This document shows positions 25,083 to 35,789 of a DNA stretch of 64,000 bases, piece after piece. A program made the translations under genes and the position numbers. Origin of the DNA: Pseudoxanthomonas dokdonensis. GTDB lineage: Bacteria; Pseudomonadota; Gammaproteobacteria; Xanthomonadales; Xanthomonadaceae. The notes beneath the pieces are model-generated. The model saw only the letters and a program-made list of their open reading frames with translations. It was not told where the DNA came from and made no database searches. The stretch lies in assembly GCF_001431405.1 (NCBI RefSeq), contig NZ_LDJL01000005.1:1-64000 (forward strand), in the 5' to 3' direction. Each line of letters starts with the position of its first letter. Position 1 is the stretch's first letter.

Positions 25083-26198
25083 TTATTTGAAGGGAGAGTT
25101 GTTGGCCAACACCTGCATGCGTTGCAACTGCAAGTCTGATTCCTGCGAACACCATGTTTTCAGGGCGTTCCGGAACATCGGGTCCGCAATCCAGTGATGG
25201 CTGCGGACCAATGTCGGCAGGAATCCACGGGCGATTTTATGCTCGCCCTGGGCGCCGGGCTCGAATGAAACGAGATTTTCGCGCAGGCAGTATTCGATGC
25301 CCTGGTAGTAACACGTCTCAAAATGGAGGCCGGCGAGGGTGACTTCGCTGCCCCAGTAGCGACCGTACAGGGTGGTGTCATCGCGCAGACACAGCGCGCC
25401 GGCAATCGCGTGACCGTCGTCCATCGCCAGGAACATCACCAACTGGCGACCGAGCTGGTTTGCCAGGTGCTGGAAGAACGGCAGGGTCAGCGCGGGTGAA
25501 TTGCCGTATTCGGCGAATGTCTGCAGGTAGAAGCCGTGCATGGCGGCGATGTCCCCGGCAGCTGCCTGGTCGCCGTGGACGACGCGGAAGCTCACGCCAG
25601 CTCTGGTTACCTTTTGCCGCTCCTGGCGGATGTTCTTGCGGTGCTTGTGATCCATGCCGGCGAGAAAATCATCGAAATCCACCCAGCCCTGCAGATTGCG
25701 CCAGTGATACTGCAGGTCGTGGCGGGGCAGCCAGTCGTCGCTGACCGTGCCAAGCTCGCCCTCGCGATGGAAGTTGATATGCGCTGACGACAGGCCCAGT
25801 TGCTGGCCATGCGCGACGATGGCCCGCAGCAGCAGCGCCCTGTGCGCCGGGTCAGGGGCCAGCAGGCGCGGGCCGGTGACCGGCGAGTAGGGCACCGCGC
25901 ACAGCCACTTCGGGAAGTAATCCATGCCGTGCTGGGCATAGGCATGTGCCCAGGCATGATCGAACACGAACTCGCCGTGGGAATTTGTTTTCAGGTAACC
26001 GGGGGCGGCGGCCAGCAATTGCCCGTCTTGCCACAGGGTCAGATGCTGGGGCGTCCAGCCCCAGTCCGGGCGAAGGCAGCCACAGTTTTCCAGCCCGGAC
26101 AGGAACGCATGCGAAACGAACGGCTGCCCTTCATGCAGCGCGTCCCATTGCGCTGCCGGCACAGCGGATAGATCCGCCAGCACACGTAGCCCGGTCAT
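25083..26198 (-). CDS. FemAB/GNAT-like protein (DUF482 family)
   Basis: The 371-residue protein matches the family often named peptidogalycan biosynthesis or DUF482 (PF04339), which has a double acetyltransferase fold like the FemABX aminoacyl transferases. Recognisable segments are FVSHAFLSGLENCGCL at the start, the basic helix MDHKHRKNIRQERQKV, GRYWGSEVTLAGLHFETCYYQG and EPGAQGEHKIARGF. The reaction in bacteria is not settled. Its start overlaps the stop of the upstream DUF2254 gene (ATGA), so the two form one operon. Confidence 0.85.
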   Translation of the reverse strand: MTGLRVLADLSAVPAAQWDALHEGQPFVSHAFLSGLENCGCLRPDWGWTPQHLTLWQDGQLLAAAPGYLKTNSHGEFVFDHAWAHAYAQHGMDYFPKWLCAVPYSPVTGPRLLAPDPAHRALLLRAIVAHGQQLGLSSAHINFHREGELGTVSDDWLPRHDLQYHWRNLQGWVDFDDFLAGMDHKHRKNIRQERQKVTRAGVSFRVVHGDQAAAGDIAAMHGFYLQTFAEYGNSPALTLPFFQHLANQLGRQLVMFLAMDDGHAIAGALCLRDDTTLYGRYWGSEVTLAGLHFETCYYQGIEYCLRENLVSFEPGAQGEHKIARGFLPTLVRSHHWIADPMFRNALKTWCSQESDLQLQRMQVLANNSPFK

Positions 26199-27463
26199 GA
26201 CGCTGGCGTGGTGATGCCGTTTACCTGTTCGGCGACGGCGCGCAACGCTTGCCGATCCGGCTCGAAATCCAGCGCCTGCAGGCTGCGCGCCAACGCCAGC
26301 CGTGCCTGCTCCCGCGCCGCCTTCACACTGGGTGCGTAGCCGGTTTCAGCCAATGCCGCGAATGCCTTCTGCAGGCGGATGGCGACTTCCAGCATGCCGG
26401 CGCCGTCACGCGCGATCTTCGGGAACACGTCCGCGAACATGTCGTCCTCGCGCAACGCTGGGATGTATACCCGCGGGTAGCGGACTTCCGGCGGCTCCTG
26501 CTCGGCCATCCGCTGCGACCACTGCACCAGCAGGCGGACCACGCTGCCGATGATGCCGATGCAGGTACCGGGGTCGTTGATCGCCGGCGACAGCGCCCGC
26601 TGCGCGATCTCGGTCAACACGATCAGGCCGTAGCGCGGATCGCTTTCGAAGCTGCGTGAATCGGCCAGCTTAAATGCCGAGCGGACCCGCTCGCTGGCGT
26701 GCTCGTCCAGCGTGCCGCTGGCCACCACCAGCGGCTGGTCGGGCGAGGCGAAAGTACCGGGCACCGCGACGACATGCAGATCGACGTCGGCCTCTTCGCT
26801 GATTTCGTGCAGTTCATGCATGTCCAGGTAGTCAACGTAACCGACCCGGGACGCTTCGATGGCGACGCCGTCGCCTGGCAGCCCGATGGCGGCGGCACCG
26901 CCCAGCCACGGCGACTGGGCGCGGGAGCGCATCGCTGCACGGGTCGCGTTCTCGGCCAGGCCGATGGTTTCGGCGATGCGGCCGAAGCGCGACAACTGCT
27001 CGATCCAGCGCAGCAGGGTTACCGTGATCAGGACGATGACCAGCACCGTCGCCGCCAACAGGATGACCCGGCCGCTGTCGCCGTACAGCCCGGTGCTGAG
27101 CGCAATCAGGCCGACGATGGAAAACAGGAAGGCGCCGATGAAGGTCGCCAGGGCGCCTTGCGCGCTGGTGTCCTCGATCAACAGTTTGGCTGCACGCGGT
27201 GTTGCCCCGCTGGACGCCGCGCCGTAGGCGGCCACCATCGTCGACAGCGAAAACGTGGTGACGGCCAGCATCGACGCCGCCAGGATGCTGAGGATGTTGC
27301 CGACCGAACCGGCACCGATGCTGCCGGCCAGTCCGGAAGGAATCGCCTGCTTGGCGAATGCGCCGACCAGCGCGGTAATGACGCCCAGTGCGCAGTAGAC
27401 CGTGGCGCGGAACCACATCCTGCGGGTCAGCCGCAGGGCGACCAGTTTCCAGTTTGAAATCAT
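26195..27463 (-). CDS. DUF2254 inner-membrane protein
   Basis: The 422-residue protein has about four transmembrane helices in its first 165 residues (for example ATVYCALGVITALVGAFA and VILLAATVLVIVLITVTLL), then a soluble C-terminal half with GYVDYLDMHELHEISEEADV and ALSPAINDPGTCIGIIGSV. This layout and the ALSPAINDP motif fit the predicted membrane protein family DUF2254, whose function is unknown. It is the first gene of a two-gene operon with the FemAB-like protein. Confidence 0.85.
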   Translation of the reverse strand: MISNWKLVALRLTRRMWFRATVYCALGVITALVGAFAKQAIPSGLAGSIGAGSVGNILSILAASMLAVTTFSLSTMVAAYGAASSGATPRAAKLLIEDTSAQGALATFIGAFLFSIVGLIALSTGLYGDSGRVILLAATVLVIVLITVTLLRWIEQLSRFGRIAETIGLAENATRAAMRSRAQSPWLGGAAAIGLPGDGVAIEASRVGYVDYLDMHELHEISEEADVDLHVVAVPGTFASPDQPLVVASGTLDEHASERVRSAFKLADSRSFESDPRYGLIVLTEIAQRALSPAINDPGTCIGIIGSVVRLLVQWSQRMAEQEPPEVRYPRVYIPALREDDMFADVFPKIARDGAGMLEVAIRLQKAFAALAETGYAPSVKAAREQARLALARSLQALDFEPDRQALRAVAEQVNGITTPAS

Positions 27464-27569
27464 TGCCTCGCTGTCCTGGCCCGGGCAGGGCAGCTTAGCG
27501 CATCGCCGTTGGCCGACCGTGCAGGCAGTGATGCTGCACGGTCATGCCAATCCGCTGACGTGGCCCGGT

Positions 27570-28799
<1,230 letters not shown>

Positions 28800-28804
28800 T
28801 CTGG

Positions 28805-31174
28805 TTGAAGGTGGCAAAACTGGCTCCAGAGAACGCCAAGAGCAAATCGGGGAAATCCTCCGCACGCAGGACATCGACGCCGCCCAATCCGCGCCGGCAA
28901 CGGCTGTGGCGCGACCTCGCATTGATTGTGATTGCGCCGGTACTGCTGTACCTGTTCGCCAGCCTGCTGTCGTTTTCGCCCGATGACCCAAGCTGGTCGC
29001 AGTCGGGCAGCCTGACCGCACCGATCCATAACTGGGGTGGCCGGGTCGGCGCCTACCTGTCGGACATGCTGCTGTATCTGTGCGGCTATGTGGCGTTCGT
29101 ATTGCCGGTCATCCTCGGCGCGATCGCCTGGGTGGCGTTGTTCGGCATGGACAGCGATGGCGATGGAGAACCCGATCTCGGTCCGGCGCTGCGCCTGGTC
29201 GGCATGGTCGGTTTCCTGATTTCAGCGTCCGGCCTGCTGTATGTGCGCGGGGTGTCGGCAGCCAGTTTCTCGGCCGGCCCGGGCGGCATCCTTGGCACCC
29301 TGGTCGGCAAATCGCTGCTGCGTGGCTTTGGCGAGCTCGGTGGCAATCTGTTCCTGTTGGCGTTGTTCCTGGTTTCGGTGACCCTGGCCACCGGCCTGTC
29401 GTGGTTCGCGGTGATGGAGCGGGTCGGTGGCTGGGTGCTGAAGATCCCTGAGTGGTTCCGCAAGGGTTCCAAGCAGGCCAATGACTGGCAACAGACCCGG
29501 GCCATGCGCGAGGAGCGCGAGGAAGTGCGCAAGGTCGACGCGGTCCAGCGCGCCAGCCGTGAGCCGGTGCGGATCGAGCCACCGGCCGCGCCGATCATCG
29601 AAAAAAGCGAACGCGCCAAGCGCGAGCAGCAGATCCCGTTGTTCCATGGCACCGGTGGCGATGGCTCGGGGCTGCCGCCGTTGTCGCTGCTGGATGATCC
29701 CAAGCCGCAGACCAAGGGCTATTCCGAGGAAACCCTGGAAACCCTGTCGCGGCAGATCGAATTCAAGCTCAAGGACTTCCGTATCGACGTACAGGTGGTC
29801 GGCGCCTATCCGGGGCCGGTCATCACCCGTTTCGAGATGGAACCGGCGCCGGGGGTCAAGGTCAGCCAGATCAGCTCGCTGGACAAGGACATCGCCCGCG
29901 GCCTGAGCGTCAAGTCGGTGCGCGTGGTCGACGTGATTCCTGGCAAGTCGGTGGTCGGGCTGGAAATCCCCAACACCAGCCGCGAGATGATCTACCTGTC
30001 CGAGCTGCTGCGCTCGAAGGAATACGACAAGTCCAACAGCGTGCTGACGCTGGCGCTGGGCAAGGATATCGGTGGCCGGCCGACCGTGGCCGACCTGGCG
30101 CGGATGCCGCATCTGCTGGTCGCCGGTACCACCGGCTCGGGCAAGTCGGTGGCGGTCAATGCGATGGTGCTGAGCCTGCTGTACAAGGCCACCCCGCAGG
30201 ATCTGCGGATGCTGATGATCGACCCCAAGATGCTGGAACTGTCGGTCTACCAGGACATTCCGCACCTGCTGGCGCCGGTAGTCACCGACATGAAGGAAGC
30301 CGCCAACGGCCTGCGCTGGTGCGTGGCTGAAATGGAGCGCCGCTACAAGCTGATGAGCGCGGTCGGCGTGCGCAACCTGGCCGGCTTCAACAAGAAGGTC
30401 AAGGACGCGCAGGACGCCGGCCAGCCGCTGATGGATCCGTTGTTCAAGCCCAATGCCGAACTGGGTGAAGCACCGCGGCCACTGGAGCCGCTGCCGTTCA
30501 TCGTCATCTTCATCGACGAATTCGCCGACATGATGATGATCGTCGGCAAGAAGGTCGAAGAACTGATCGCGCGGCTGGCGCAGAAGGCACGTGCTGCCGG
30601 CATCCATTTGATCCTGGCCACCCAGCGTCCGTCGGTCGATGTCATCACCGGTCTGATCAAAGCCAACATCCCGACCCGCGTCGCGTTCCAGGTTTCCAGC
30701 AAGATCGACTCGCGCACCATCCTCGATCAGTCCGGTGCCGAAACCCTGCTCGGCAACGGTGACATGCTGTACCTGCCGCCGGGTACGGCGATGCCGGACC
30801 GCATCCACGGTGCCTTTGTCAGCGATGATGAGGTGCACCGGGTGGTCGAACAGCTCAAGGCCAGCGGCAAGCCGGAGTACATCGAAGGCGTGCTGGAAGA
30901 AGTGCAGACCATGGGCGACGGCGTGGTGGTCGGGCCGACCGGGCTGCCGGAAACCAGCAGTGGTGGCGATGAAAGCGACCCGTTGTATGACGATGCGGTA
31001 CGGGTGGTCACCGAAAGCCGGCGCGCCTCGATTTCCGGCGTCCAGCGGCGGCTGAAGATTGGCTACAACCGCGCCGCGCGCCTGGTCGAGGCGATGGAAG
31101 CCGCCGGCGTGGTCACGCCACCGGAACACAACGGCGATCGCCAGGTACTGGCGCCCCCGCCACCGCGTGATTGA
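28805..31174 (+). CDS. ftsK: DNA translocase FtsK
   Basis: Pumps chromosome ends through the division septum and activates XerCD recombination. The 789-residue protein has a basic N-terminal tail, four to five membrane helices (about 35-210), a short linker, the alpha/beta motor domain with Walker [12 protein letters not shown] and Walker [12 protein letters not shown], and the C-terminal gamma winged helix that reads KOPS ([18 protein letters not shown]). The linker is much shorter than in E. coli FtsK, as in other xanthomonads. The start is TTG 28805 or GTG 28811; AAGG upstream favours TTG. Confidence 0.96.
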   Translation: MKVAKLAPENAKSKSGKSSARRTSTPPNPRRQRLWRDLALIVIAPVLLYLFASLLSFSPDDPSWSQSGSLTAPIHNWGGRVGAYLSDMLLYLCGYVAFVLPVILGAIAWVALFGMDSDGDGEPDLGPALRLVGMVGFLISASGLLYVRGVSAASFSAGPGGILGTLVGKSLLRGFGELGGNLFLLALFLVSVTLATGLSWFAVMERVGGWVLKIPEWFRKGSKQANDWQQTRAMREEREEVRKVDAVQRASREPVRIEPPAAPIIEKSERAKREQQIPLFHGTGGDGSGLPPLSLLDDPKPQTKGYSEETLETLSRQIEFKLKDFRIDVQVVGAYPGPVITRFEMEPAPGVKVSQISSLDKDIARGLSVKSVRVVDVIPGKSVVGLEIPNTSREMIYLSELLRSKEYDKSNSVLTLALGKDIGGRPTVADLARMPHLLVAGTTGSGKSVAVNAMVLSLLYKATPQDLRMLMIDPKMLELSVYQDIPHLLAPVVTDMKEAANGLRWCVAEMERRYKLMSAVGVRNLAGFNKKVKDAQDAGQPLMDPLFKPNAELGEAPRPLEPLPFIVIFIDEFADMMMIVGKKVEELIARLAQKARAAGIHLILATQRPSVDVITGLIKANIPTRVAFQVSSKIDSRTILDQSGAETLLGNGDMLYLPPGTAMPDRIHGAFVSDDEVHRVVEQLKASGKPEYIEGVLEEVQTMGDGVVVGPTGLPETSSGGDESDPLYDDAVRVVTESRRASISGVQRRLKIGYNRAARLVEAMEAAGVVTPPEHNGDRQVLAPPPPRD

Positions 31175-31282
31175 TGCCAGCCACGCGGCAAGCTGAACAG
31201 GCTGCCGCCGATGGTCCTGTTTCTCGGCGAGCGTTCATTTGCGCGCTTGCACACTCAAACCACTTTCGATCTGGAACCGCCC

Positions 31283-31921
31283 ATGCTTCGCATCGTCCGT
31301 CTCGCCGTCGTCACCTCCGGCCTGCTCGCCGGCAGCCTTGTCGCCAGCCACGCGCAGGCCGGCGCCAATGATGATCTCAAGGCCTTCACCCAGGGTTTGA
31401 AAGGGCTCGATGGCCAGTTCACCCAGCAGGTGTTCGACGGTGGTGGCAAGCTCAAGGAAACCTCCAGCGGCCGCGTCGCGCTGGCGGTGCCGAACCAGTT
31501 CCGCTGGGAATACGCCAAGCCCTTCCCGCAGCTGATCGTTGCCGATGGCAAGAAGGTCTGGTTGTATGACCCCGACCTGCAGCAGGTCACCGTACGCGAC
31601 CAGGGCAGTGAAGAGCAGAACACGCCACTGGCCGCGTTGCTGGATCCGGGCGCGCTGGCGCGCCAGTTCCATGTCATCGAGGAACCCGCGGCCAAGGGCC
31701 TGGAGTGGATGACGCTGGAGCCCAAGGACGAAGGCATGGCCAACTTCCATAGCGCGCGGTTGGGCTTCAAGGGCAACAGCCTGGCGCAGATGGAGGTGGT
31801 GGACGTGGTTGGCCAGCGCACCGTGGTCCAGTTCAACAACTGGCAGCGCAACCCGGCCTTTGCCCGTGGCACCTTCAACTACACCCCGGGCAAGGGCGTG
31901 GACGTGGTCGGCGACGAGTAA
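31283..31921 (+). CDS. lolA: Outer-membrane lipoprotein carrier protein LolA
   Basis: Periplasmic chaperone that carries lipoproteins from the LolCDE complex to LolB at the outer membrane. The 212-residue protein has a signal peptide ending in SHAQA and the half-barrel fold segments FTQGLKGLDGQFTQQVF, PNQFRWEYAKPFPQLIVADG and VWLYDPDLQQVTVR. ATG 31283 is the start that precedes the signal peptide; 24 upstream codons are not needed. The order ftsK-lolA-rarA is conserved in gammaproteobacteria. Confidence 0.96.
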   Translation: MLRIVRLAVVTSGLLAGSLVASHAQAGANDDLKAFTQGLKGLDGQFTQQVFDGGGKLKETSSGRVALAVPNQFRWEYAKPFPQLIVADGKKVWLYDPDLQQVTVRDQGSEEQNTPLAALLDPGALARQFHVIEEPAAKGLEWMTLEPKDEGMANFHSARLGFKGNSLAQMEVVDVVGQRTVVQFNNWQRNPAFARGTFNYTPGKGVDVVGDE

Positions 31922-32083
31922 GCGCCGCCGGACTTGCTGCGCAGGCGATTGACGGCGGCGCAGCAGCCAACCGCAACCGCTGTCCGTCGTCACGACTGCC
32001 TGCACGGTGTTCTGCTGCGAACACAGGGGCTTGAGTTGAATCGTCCGGGTGATGGAAGCTCGCCCGGCTGTGTCCAGCCACGT

Positions 32084-32089
32084 TAGAAT
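32084..32089 (+). promoter_or_regulatory. -10 box just before rarA, candidate leaderless start
   Basis: TAGAAT ends six bases before the GTG start of rarA, with no Shine-Dalgarno sequence between. No clear -35 is visible at the usual distance. The spacing is the same as at clpS and arsR in this window. Confidence 0.35.
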
Positions 32090-32094
32090 CGAGC

Positions 32095-33465
32095 GTGGCC
32101 AAGACTCGCAATCCCCTTGCCGAAACCGGCGATCTGCTCAGCGTGGATCGCGACAGCATGCGTCCGCTGGCCGAGCGCATGCGCCCGCGCAGACTGGATG
32201 AAATGGTCGGCCAGCGCCGGCTGCTGGCCGAGGGCTCGGCGCTGCGCAAGGCGGTCGAAGCCGGGCATGTCCATTCGATGATCCTGTGGGGGCCACCAGG
32301 CTGCGGCAAGACCACCCTGGCATTGTTGCTGGCGCAGTACGCCGATGCCGAATTCAAGGCGATTTCAGCGGTGTTGTCCGGGCTGCCGGAAGTCCGCCAG
32401 GTGCTGGCCGAAGCCGCGCAGCGTTTCAGTGGTGGCCGCAAGACGGTGTTGTTCGTCGACGAAGTGCACCGCTTCAACAAGGCCCAGCAGGATGCCTTCC
32501 TGCCGCATATCGAGCGCGGCACGATTATTTTTGTCGGTGCCACCACCGAAAATCCCTCGTTTGAGCTCAATTCGGCACTGCTGTCGCGTTGTCGCGTGCA
32601 TGTGCTGGAACCGGTCTCGGCCGATGACATCGTGCAGGCATTGCAGCGGGCCTTGCAGGATCAAGAGCGCGGACTGGGCGGGCAGGGCATCCGTGTCAGC
32701 GATGAGGCGTTGCATGAAATCGCCAGTGCCGCCGATGGCGATGTGCGACGGGCTTTGACCCTGCTGGAAATCGCCGCCGAGCTGGCCAGCACTGATGATG
32801 GTGAAATCACCGCGCAGTCGCTGCTGCAGGTATTGGCTGATCGTACTCGTCGTTTCGACAAGGGGGGCGAGCAGTTCTACGACCAGATCTCGGCGCTGCA
32901 CAAGTCAGTGCGCAGTTCCAATCCCGATGCCGCGCTGTACTGGCTGACGCGGATGCTCGACGGTGGCTGTGATCGTGCCTACCTGGCGCGACGGCTGACC
33001 CGGATGGCGATTGAAGACATTGGCCTGGCCGATCCGCGTGCGCAGCAGATGGCGCTGGAAGCCTGGAACATCTACGACCGTCTGGGCAGCCCGGAAGGTG
33101 AGCTGGCGTTCGCGCAACTGGTGCTGTACCTGGCCAGCACCGCCAAATCCAATGCCGGTTACGCCGCCTTCAACCAGGCCAAGCGCGACGTTCGCGAACA
33201 TGGCACCCAGGAGGTGCCGATGCATCTGCGCAACGCGCCGACCAAGCTGATGAAGCAGCTCGGTTATGGCACTGGCTATCAATACGATCATGATGCGGAG
33301 GGCGGCATTGCCCTCGACCAGACTGCGTTTCCCGATGCGATGGGCGAGCGGGTGTATTACCAGCCGGTCGAACGCGGCATGGAAATCAAACTGAAGGAAA
33401 AGCTGGACCGCCTGCGTGCGGCACGTGAGCAGGCCAGGTCCGGCAACCACAAAGGCAAACGATGA
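32095..33465 (+). CDS. rarA: RarA (MgsA) replication-associated AAA+ ATPase
   Basis: Recombination factor of the clamp-loader family acting at stalled forks. The 456-residue protein has Walker A WGPPGCGKTTLA, Walker B LFVDEVHRFNKAQQ, sensor 1 GATTENPSFELN, arginine-finger region SALLSRC, and the C-terminal tetramerisation domain (MAIEDIGLADPRA, then YLASTAKSNAGYAAF). The start is GTG 32095. Its stop overlaps the crcB start (ATGA). Confidence 0.95.
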   Translation: MAKTRNPLAETGDLLSVDRDSMRPLAERMRPRRLDEMVGQRRLLAEGSALRKAVEAGHVHSMILWGPPGCGKTTLALLLAQYADAEFKAISAVLSGLPEVRQVLAEAAQRFSGGRKTVLFVDEVHRFNKAQQDAFLPHIERGTIIFVGATTENPSFELNSALLSRCRVHVLEPVSADDIVQALQRALQDQERGLGGQGIRVSDEALHEIASAADGDVRRALTLLEIAAELASTDDGEITAQSLLQVLADRTRRFDKGGEQFYDQISALHKSVRSSNPDAALYWLTRMLDGGCDRAYLARRLTRMAIEDIGLADPRAQQMALEAWNIYDRLGSPEGELAFAQLVLYLASTAKSNAGYAAFNQAKRDVREHGTQEVPMHLRNAPTKLMKQLGYGTGYQYDHDAEGGIALDQTAFPDAMGERVYYQPVERGMEIKLKEKLDRLRAAREQARSGNHKGKR

Positions 33466-33860
33466 TCTCGATCTGGTGGCAGCAATTGTTGTTGGTCATG
33501 GCTGGCGGCGCGCTGGGCGCAGCCGGTCGCTTCTGGCTCGGTGGGTTGATGCTGCGGCACGCCGGCAATGCCTTTCCGTGGGGCACGCTGACGGCCAACC
33601 TGATCGGCGCATTCGCCGCCGGTTTCCTGGTCGTGTGGCTGCAAGCACGCGGCCCATCGGCACTGTATTGGCGGGCATTCCTGATGGTCGGCATGCTCGG
33701 CGCACTGACCACATTCTCGGCGCTGATGGTCGAGTGCCTGATCTTCAGCCGCAGCGAGCGCGGCGGGGCCATGCTGCTGTATCTCGGGGCCAGCATGATG
33801 GCCGGGTTGGCGCTGGTCTGGCTGGGTGCACGCCTGGCGACGATGCTGCGGCCTCTGTAA
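33462..33860 (+). CDS. crcB: CrcB/Fluc fluoride ion channel
   Basis: Exports fluoride as an antiparallel dimer in the inner membrane. The 132-residue protein has four transmembrane helices and the family motifs GGALGAAGRFWLG, WGTLTANLIGAFAAGF and the pore segment GMLGALTTFSAL. It starts inside the rarA stop codon. There is no fluoride riboswitch upstream, because its start lies within rarA; expression probably follows rarA. Confidence 0.93.
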   Translation: MISIWWQQLLLVMAGGALGAAGRFWLGGLMLRHAGNAFPWGTLTANLIGAFAAGFLVVWLQARGPSALYWRAFLMVGMLGALTTFSALMVECLIFSRSERGGAMLLYLGASMMAGLALVWLGARLATMLRPL

Positions 33861-34128
33861 GCACTTGCGGCTCGGCGCGGCTGGGCCGGCGGCGTGCCAT
33901 CTCCCTGTTCACCTTGCACGTTCACGGCTCTGCCGATGAGCGGTCGTTCGCGCCTGCGTAGCGACCGACTGTGACACTTGTCGCACTATTGCAGACGAGC
34001 GGCATATTTCATAACGATTATTTAACCTAATACCACGGCGTTCATAACGTTTTACGTGCAAACGTGACGCGCGTCGTTTCGAACAGTGCCTCCCCTGGGC
34101 GCTGGGGACGGCGATCAAGGAGAACACC

Positions 34129-35193
34129 ATGTGCATTCGTAAGACGCTTATTGCTACTGCGGTGCTGGTAGGGCTGGGCTTGACCGGTCAGGCATTCGCA
34201 CAGGCGACCAATGACAATTCCGGCGATGCCCTGCAAATCGCCGTGGCTCTGGACGACAACAGCGACAATTCGGACAACAGCACCAACACGGACAGCAGCA
34301 CCCAGGACGGCAACTACGGCGGTGGCGCGGCCAGCGGTGGCATGGGCACGGCAGCGGCCAACAATGGTGGCACCGCTTCCTCGAGCTTCGCCGATTCCTT
34401 CAACACCAGTAACGCAGTCGCCGAAACCACGCTCAACGGCAGCGTTTCCGGCCTCAGCGTCAGTGGCGTCGGCAATGTCGCAGCCAATGTCGGCGGTGCC
34501 GGCGGTGGCAGCGCCGGTGACGGCGGTGCTGGCCTGGGCGGTATTGCCCTGGGCGGCGATGGGGATGGTGGTACCGGCGGAGACGGTGGCACAGCCTTGA
34601 GTGTTGGTGGCAGCGGCGGTGACGCCGGTGCCGGCAGCGGCGACGCCGGCGCGGCCAGTCTGGCCGGCGGTGGCGACGGTGCGGGCGCGGGCTGGGGCGC
34701 TGGAGCCAGCGGCAATGGTTCCAATGGCGGCGACTCCGGCAGTGCCGGCAGTGGCCTGCTCGGGCTGGGCAACGATACCAATACCGCGGGTGATGGCGGT
34801 GCCGGTGGCAGCACCGGTGACGGCACCGGCAGCGGCAGTGGCACTGGCTCGGGTGCGGGCGGATCGGCTGGCGCCTCGACCGCGACCAGTGGCGACGCTT
34901 CGGCGACCGCAGGCAGCAACGGCAACGTGGCCAGCACCGGCGGCGCCGGCGGCAATGGTGCCGGTGGCGATGGTGGCGCGGCCAGTGGCGGCGCAGGTTC
35001 CGGTGGTGCAGGTGGCACTGGCGGCGCAGGTGGTTCGGTGGCCAACGATGCGGGCATGTTCGACATGTCCAACAGCATGGGCAGCGCCGGCCAGGCGGCC
35101 GCGGGCATCTTCGTCGCAGCGCAGAACAGTGGCGCGGCTTCGTTGATCCAGCAGGGCCTGACCGTGCAGGCCAACCTCACCGTCGGTCCATAA
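34129..35193 (+). CDS. Exported Gly/Ser-rich protein, first gene of a fap-like operon
   Basis: A 354-residue secreted protein, likely the major structural product of the operon. Parts in order: signal peptide ending QAFAQ; an Asp/Asn/Ser-rich acidic stretch (about 28-60); a first Gly/Ala-rich block; SGLSVSGVGNVAANV; a long low-complexity region of Gly, Ala, Ser and Thr (about 120-305) almost without charge other than Asp; and an ordered C-terminus (about 310-354). That end carries QNSGAASLIQQG (332-343), also found in modified form in the next gene product. AAGGAG precedes the ATG closely. It lacks the Gln/Asn-rich repeats of Pseudomonas FapC. The role as a fibre or matrix protein is inference from composition and neighbours. 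Confidence 0.85.
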   Translation: MCIRKTLIATAVLVGLGLTGQAFAQATNDNSGDALQIAVALDDNSDNSDNSTNTDSSTQDGNYGGGAASGGMGTAAANNGGTASSSFADSFNTSNAVAETTLNGSVSGLSVSGVGNVAANVGGAGGGSAGDGGAGLGGIALGGDGDGGTGGDGGTALSVGGSGGDAGAGSGDAGAASLAGGGDGAGAGWGAGASGNGSNGGDSGSAGSGLLGLGNDTNTAGDGGAGGSTGDGTGSGSGTGSGAGGSAGASTATSGDASATAGSNGNVASTGGAGGNGAGGDGGAASGGAGSGGAGGTGGAGGSVANDAGMFDMSNSMGSAGQAAAGIFVAAQNSGAASLIQQGLTVQANLTVGP

Positions 35194-35209
35194 GACCGGG
35201 GTCCGCGAG

Positions 35210-35237
35210 GCAACCGGTGGCCTCGGCTGCCGGTTGC
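35210..35237 (+). other. Intercistronic hairpin after the Gly-rich gene
   Basis: GCAACCGG and CCGGTTGC form a perfect eight-base stem around a 12-base loop, 17 bases after the stop. There is no T tract, so this is not a normal terminator. Such hairpins after a first structural gene often protect the 3' end of an abundant short transcript and lower expression of the genes behind. Confidence 0.55.
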
Positions 35238-35315
35238 ATTCACCGGTCAGCGTGATCCGAACAGGGGGGCGGTTGCGCTGGGCGGTATGCGGACGCATGG
35301 CAAAGGAGTTCAACC

Positions 35316-35789
35316 ATGCATCGCCAATCATTATCGCGCCGCATGCCGTGGTGGCTGCTGGGCGCGCTGTTGTGTTCCACCCAGATTCTTGCCGCGGCCG
35401 CGCAGACGGCGTCACAGCCAGCACCGCTGCCGGCGGCGGACCCTAACGGAATCGCTGGAGACGTCGCGTCAGCGCCACCTCCACCGCAGACGGCAACGGC
35501 GACCTGGCTGGGATCGCCGGCAACCGCCATCGACGAGCTTGGGCCGGCGGTCGGCGCCCAAAGATTGCGGAATCTTCGCGGCGGTACCGACAGCAGCGAG
35601 AGCATCGTCGTCGTGGATGGCGACGTCAGCGGCAATACCGCTGAGGGCGTCTTCAGCGGTTCCAATCTGATCGACAACGGCTTCAACCAGGCCAGCGGTA
35701 TTTCCACCGTCATCCAGAACACCGGCAGCAACGTGCTGATCCAGAACGGGATGGCGCTCAACGTGCAGTTCACGGCGCCGGTGCCGTGA
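35316..35789 (+). CDS. Exported small protein with internal LRGG double-glycine site
   Basis: A 157-residue protein of unknown function. It has an N-terminal hydrophobic signal (ending near AAAAQ, 27-30), a Pro/Ala-rich linker, and then a leader-like helix DELGPAVGAQRLRNLRGG ending at Gly89-Gly90. This resembles the double-glycine sites cut by C39 peptidases. The 67 residues behind it contain GDVSGNTAEGVFSGSNLID and the motif QNTGSNVLIQNG (134-145), which matches the C-terminus of the preceding Gly-rich protein. A strong AAGGAG precedes the ATG. Its stop overlaps the GTG start of the C39 peptidase gene, which points to matched expression. Confidence 0.85.
   Translation: MHRQSLSRRMPWWLLGALLCSTQILAAAAQTASQPAPLPAADPNGIAGDVASAPPPPQTATATWLGSPATAIDELGPAVGAQRLRNLRGGTDSSESIVVVDGDVSGNTAEGVFSGSNLIDNGFNQASGISTVIQNTGSNVLIQNGMALNVQFTAPVP

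Noticed and set aside
29222-31129. 635-codon open frame antisense to ftsK
   Set aside because: Same explanation as for clpA: a GC-rich antisense shadow with no recognisable fold. ftsK itself is intact and conserved.
33380-33470. Fluoride riboswitch before crcB
   Set aside because: crcB starts inside the rarA stop codon and there is no room or motif for a riboswitch.
34314-35243. Pro/Ala-rich frame antisense to the Gly-rich protein gene, and a Val/Ala frame in +2
   Set aside because: Only the chosen frame has a signal peptide, a strong ribosome binding site and a C-terminal motif shared with the next gene.
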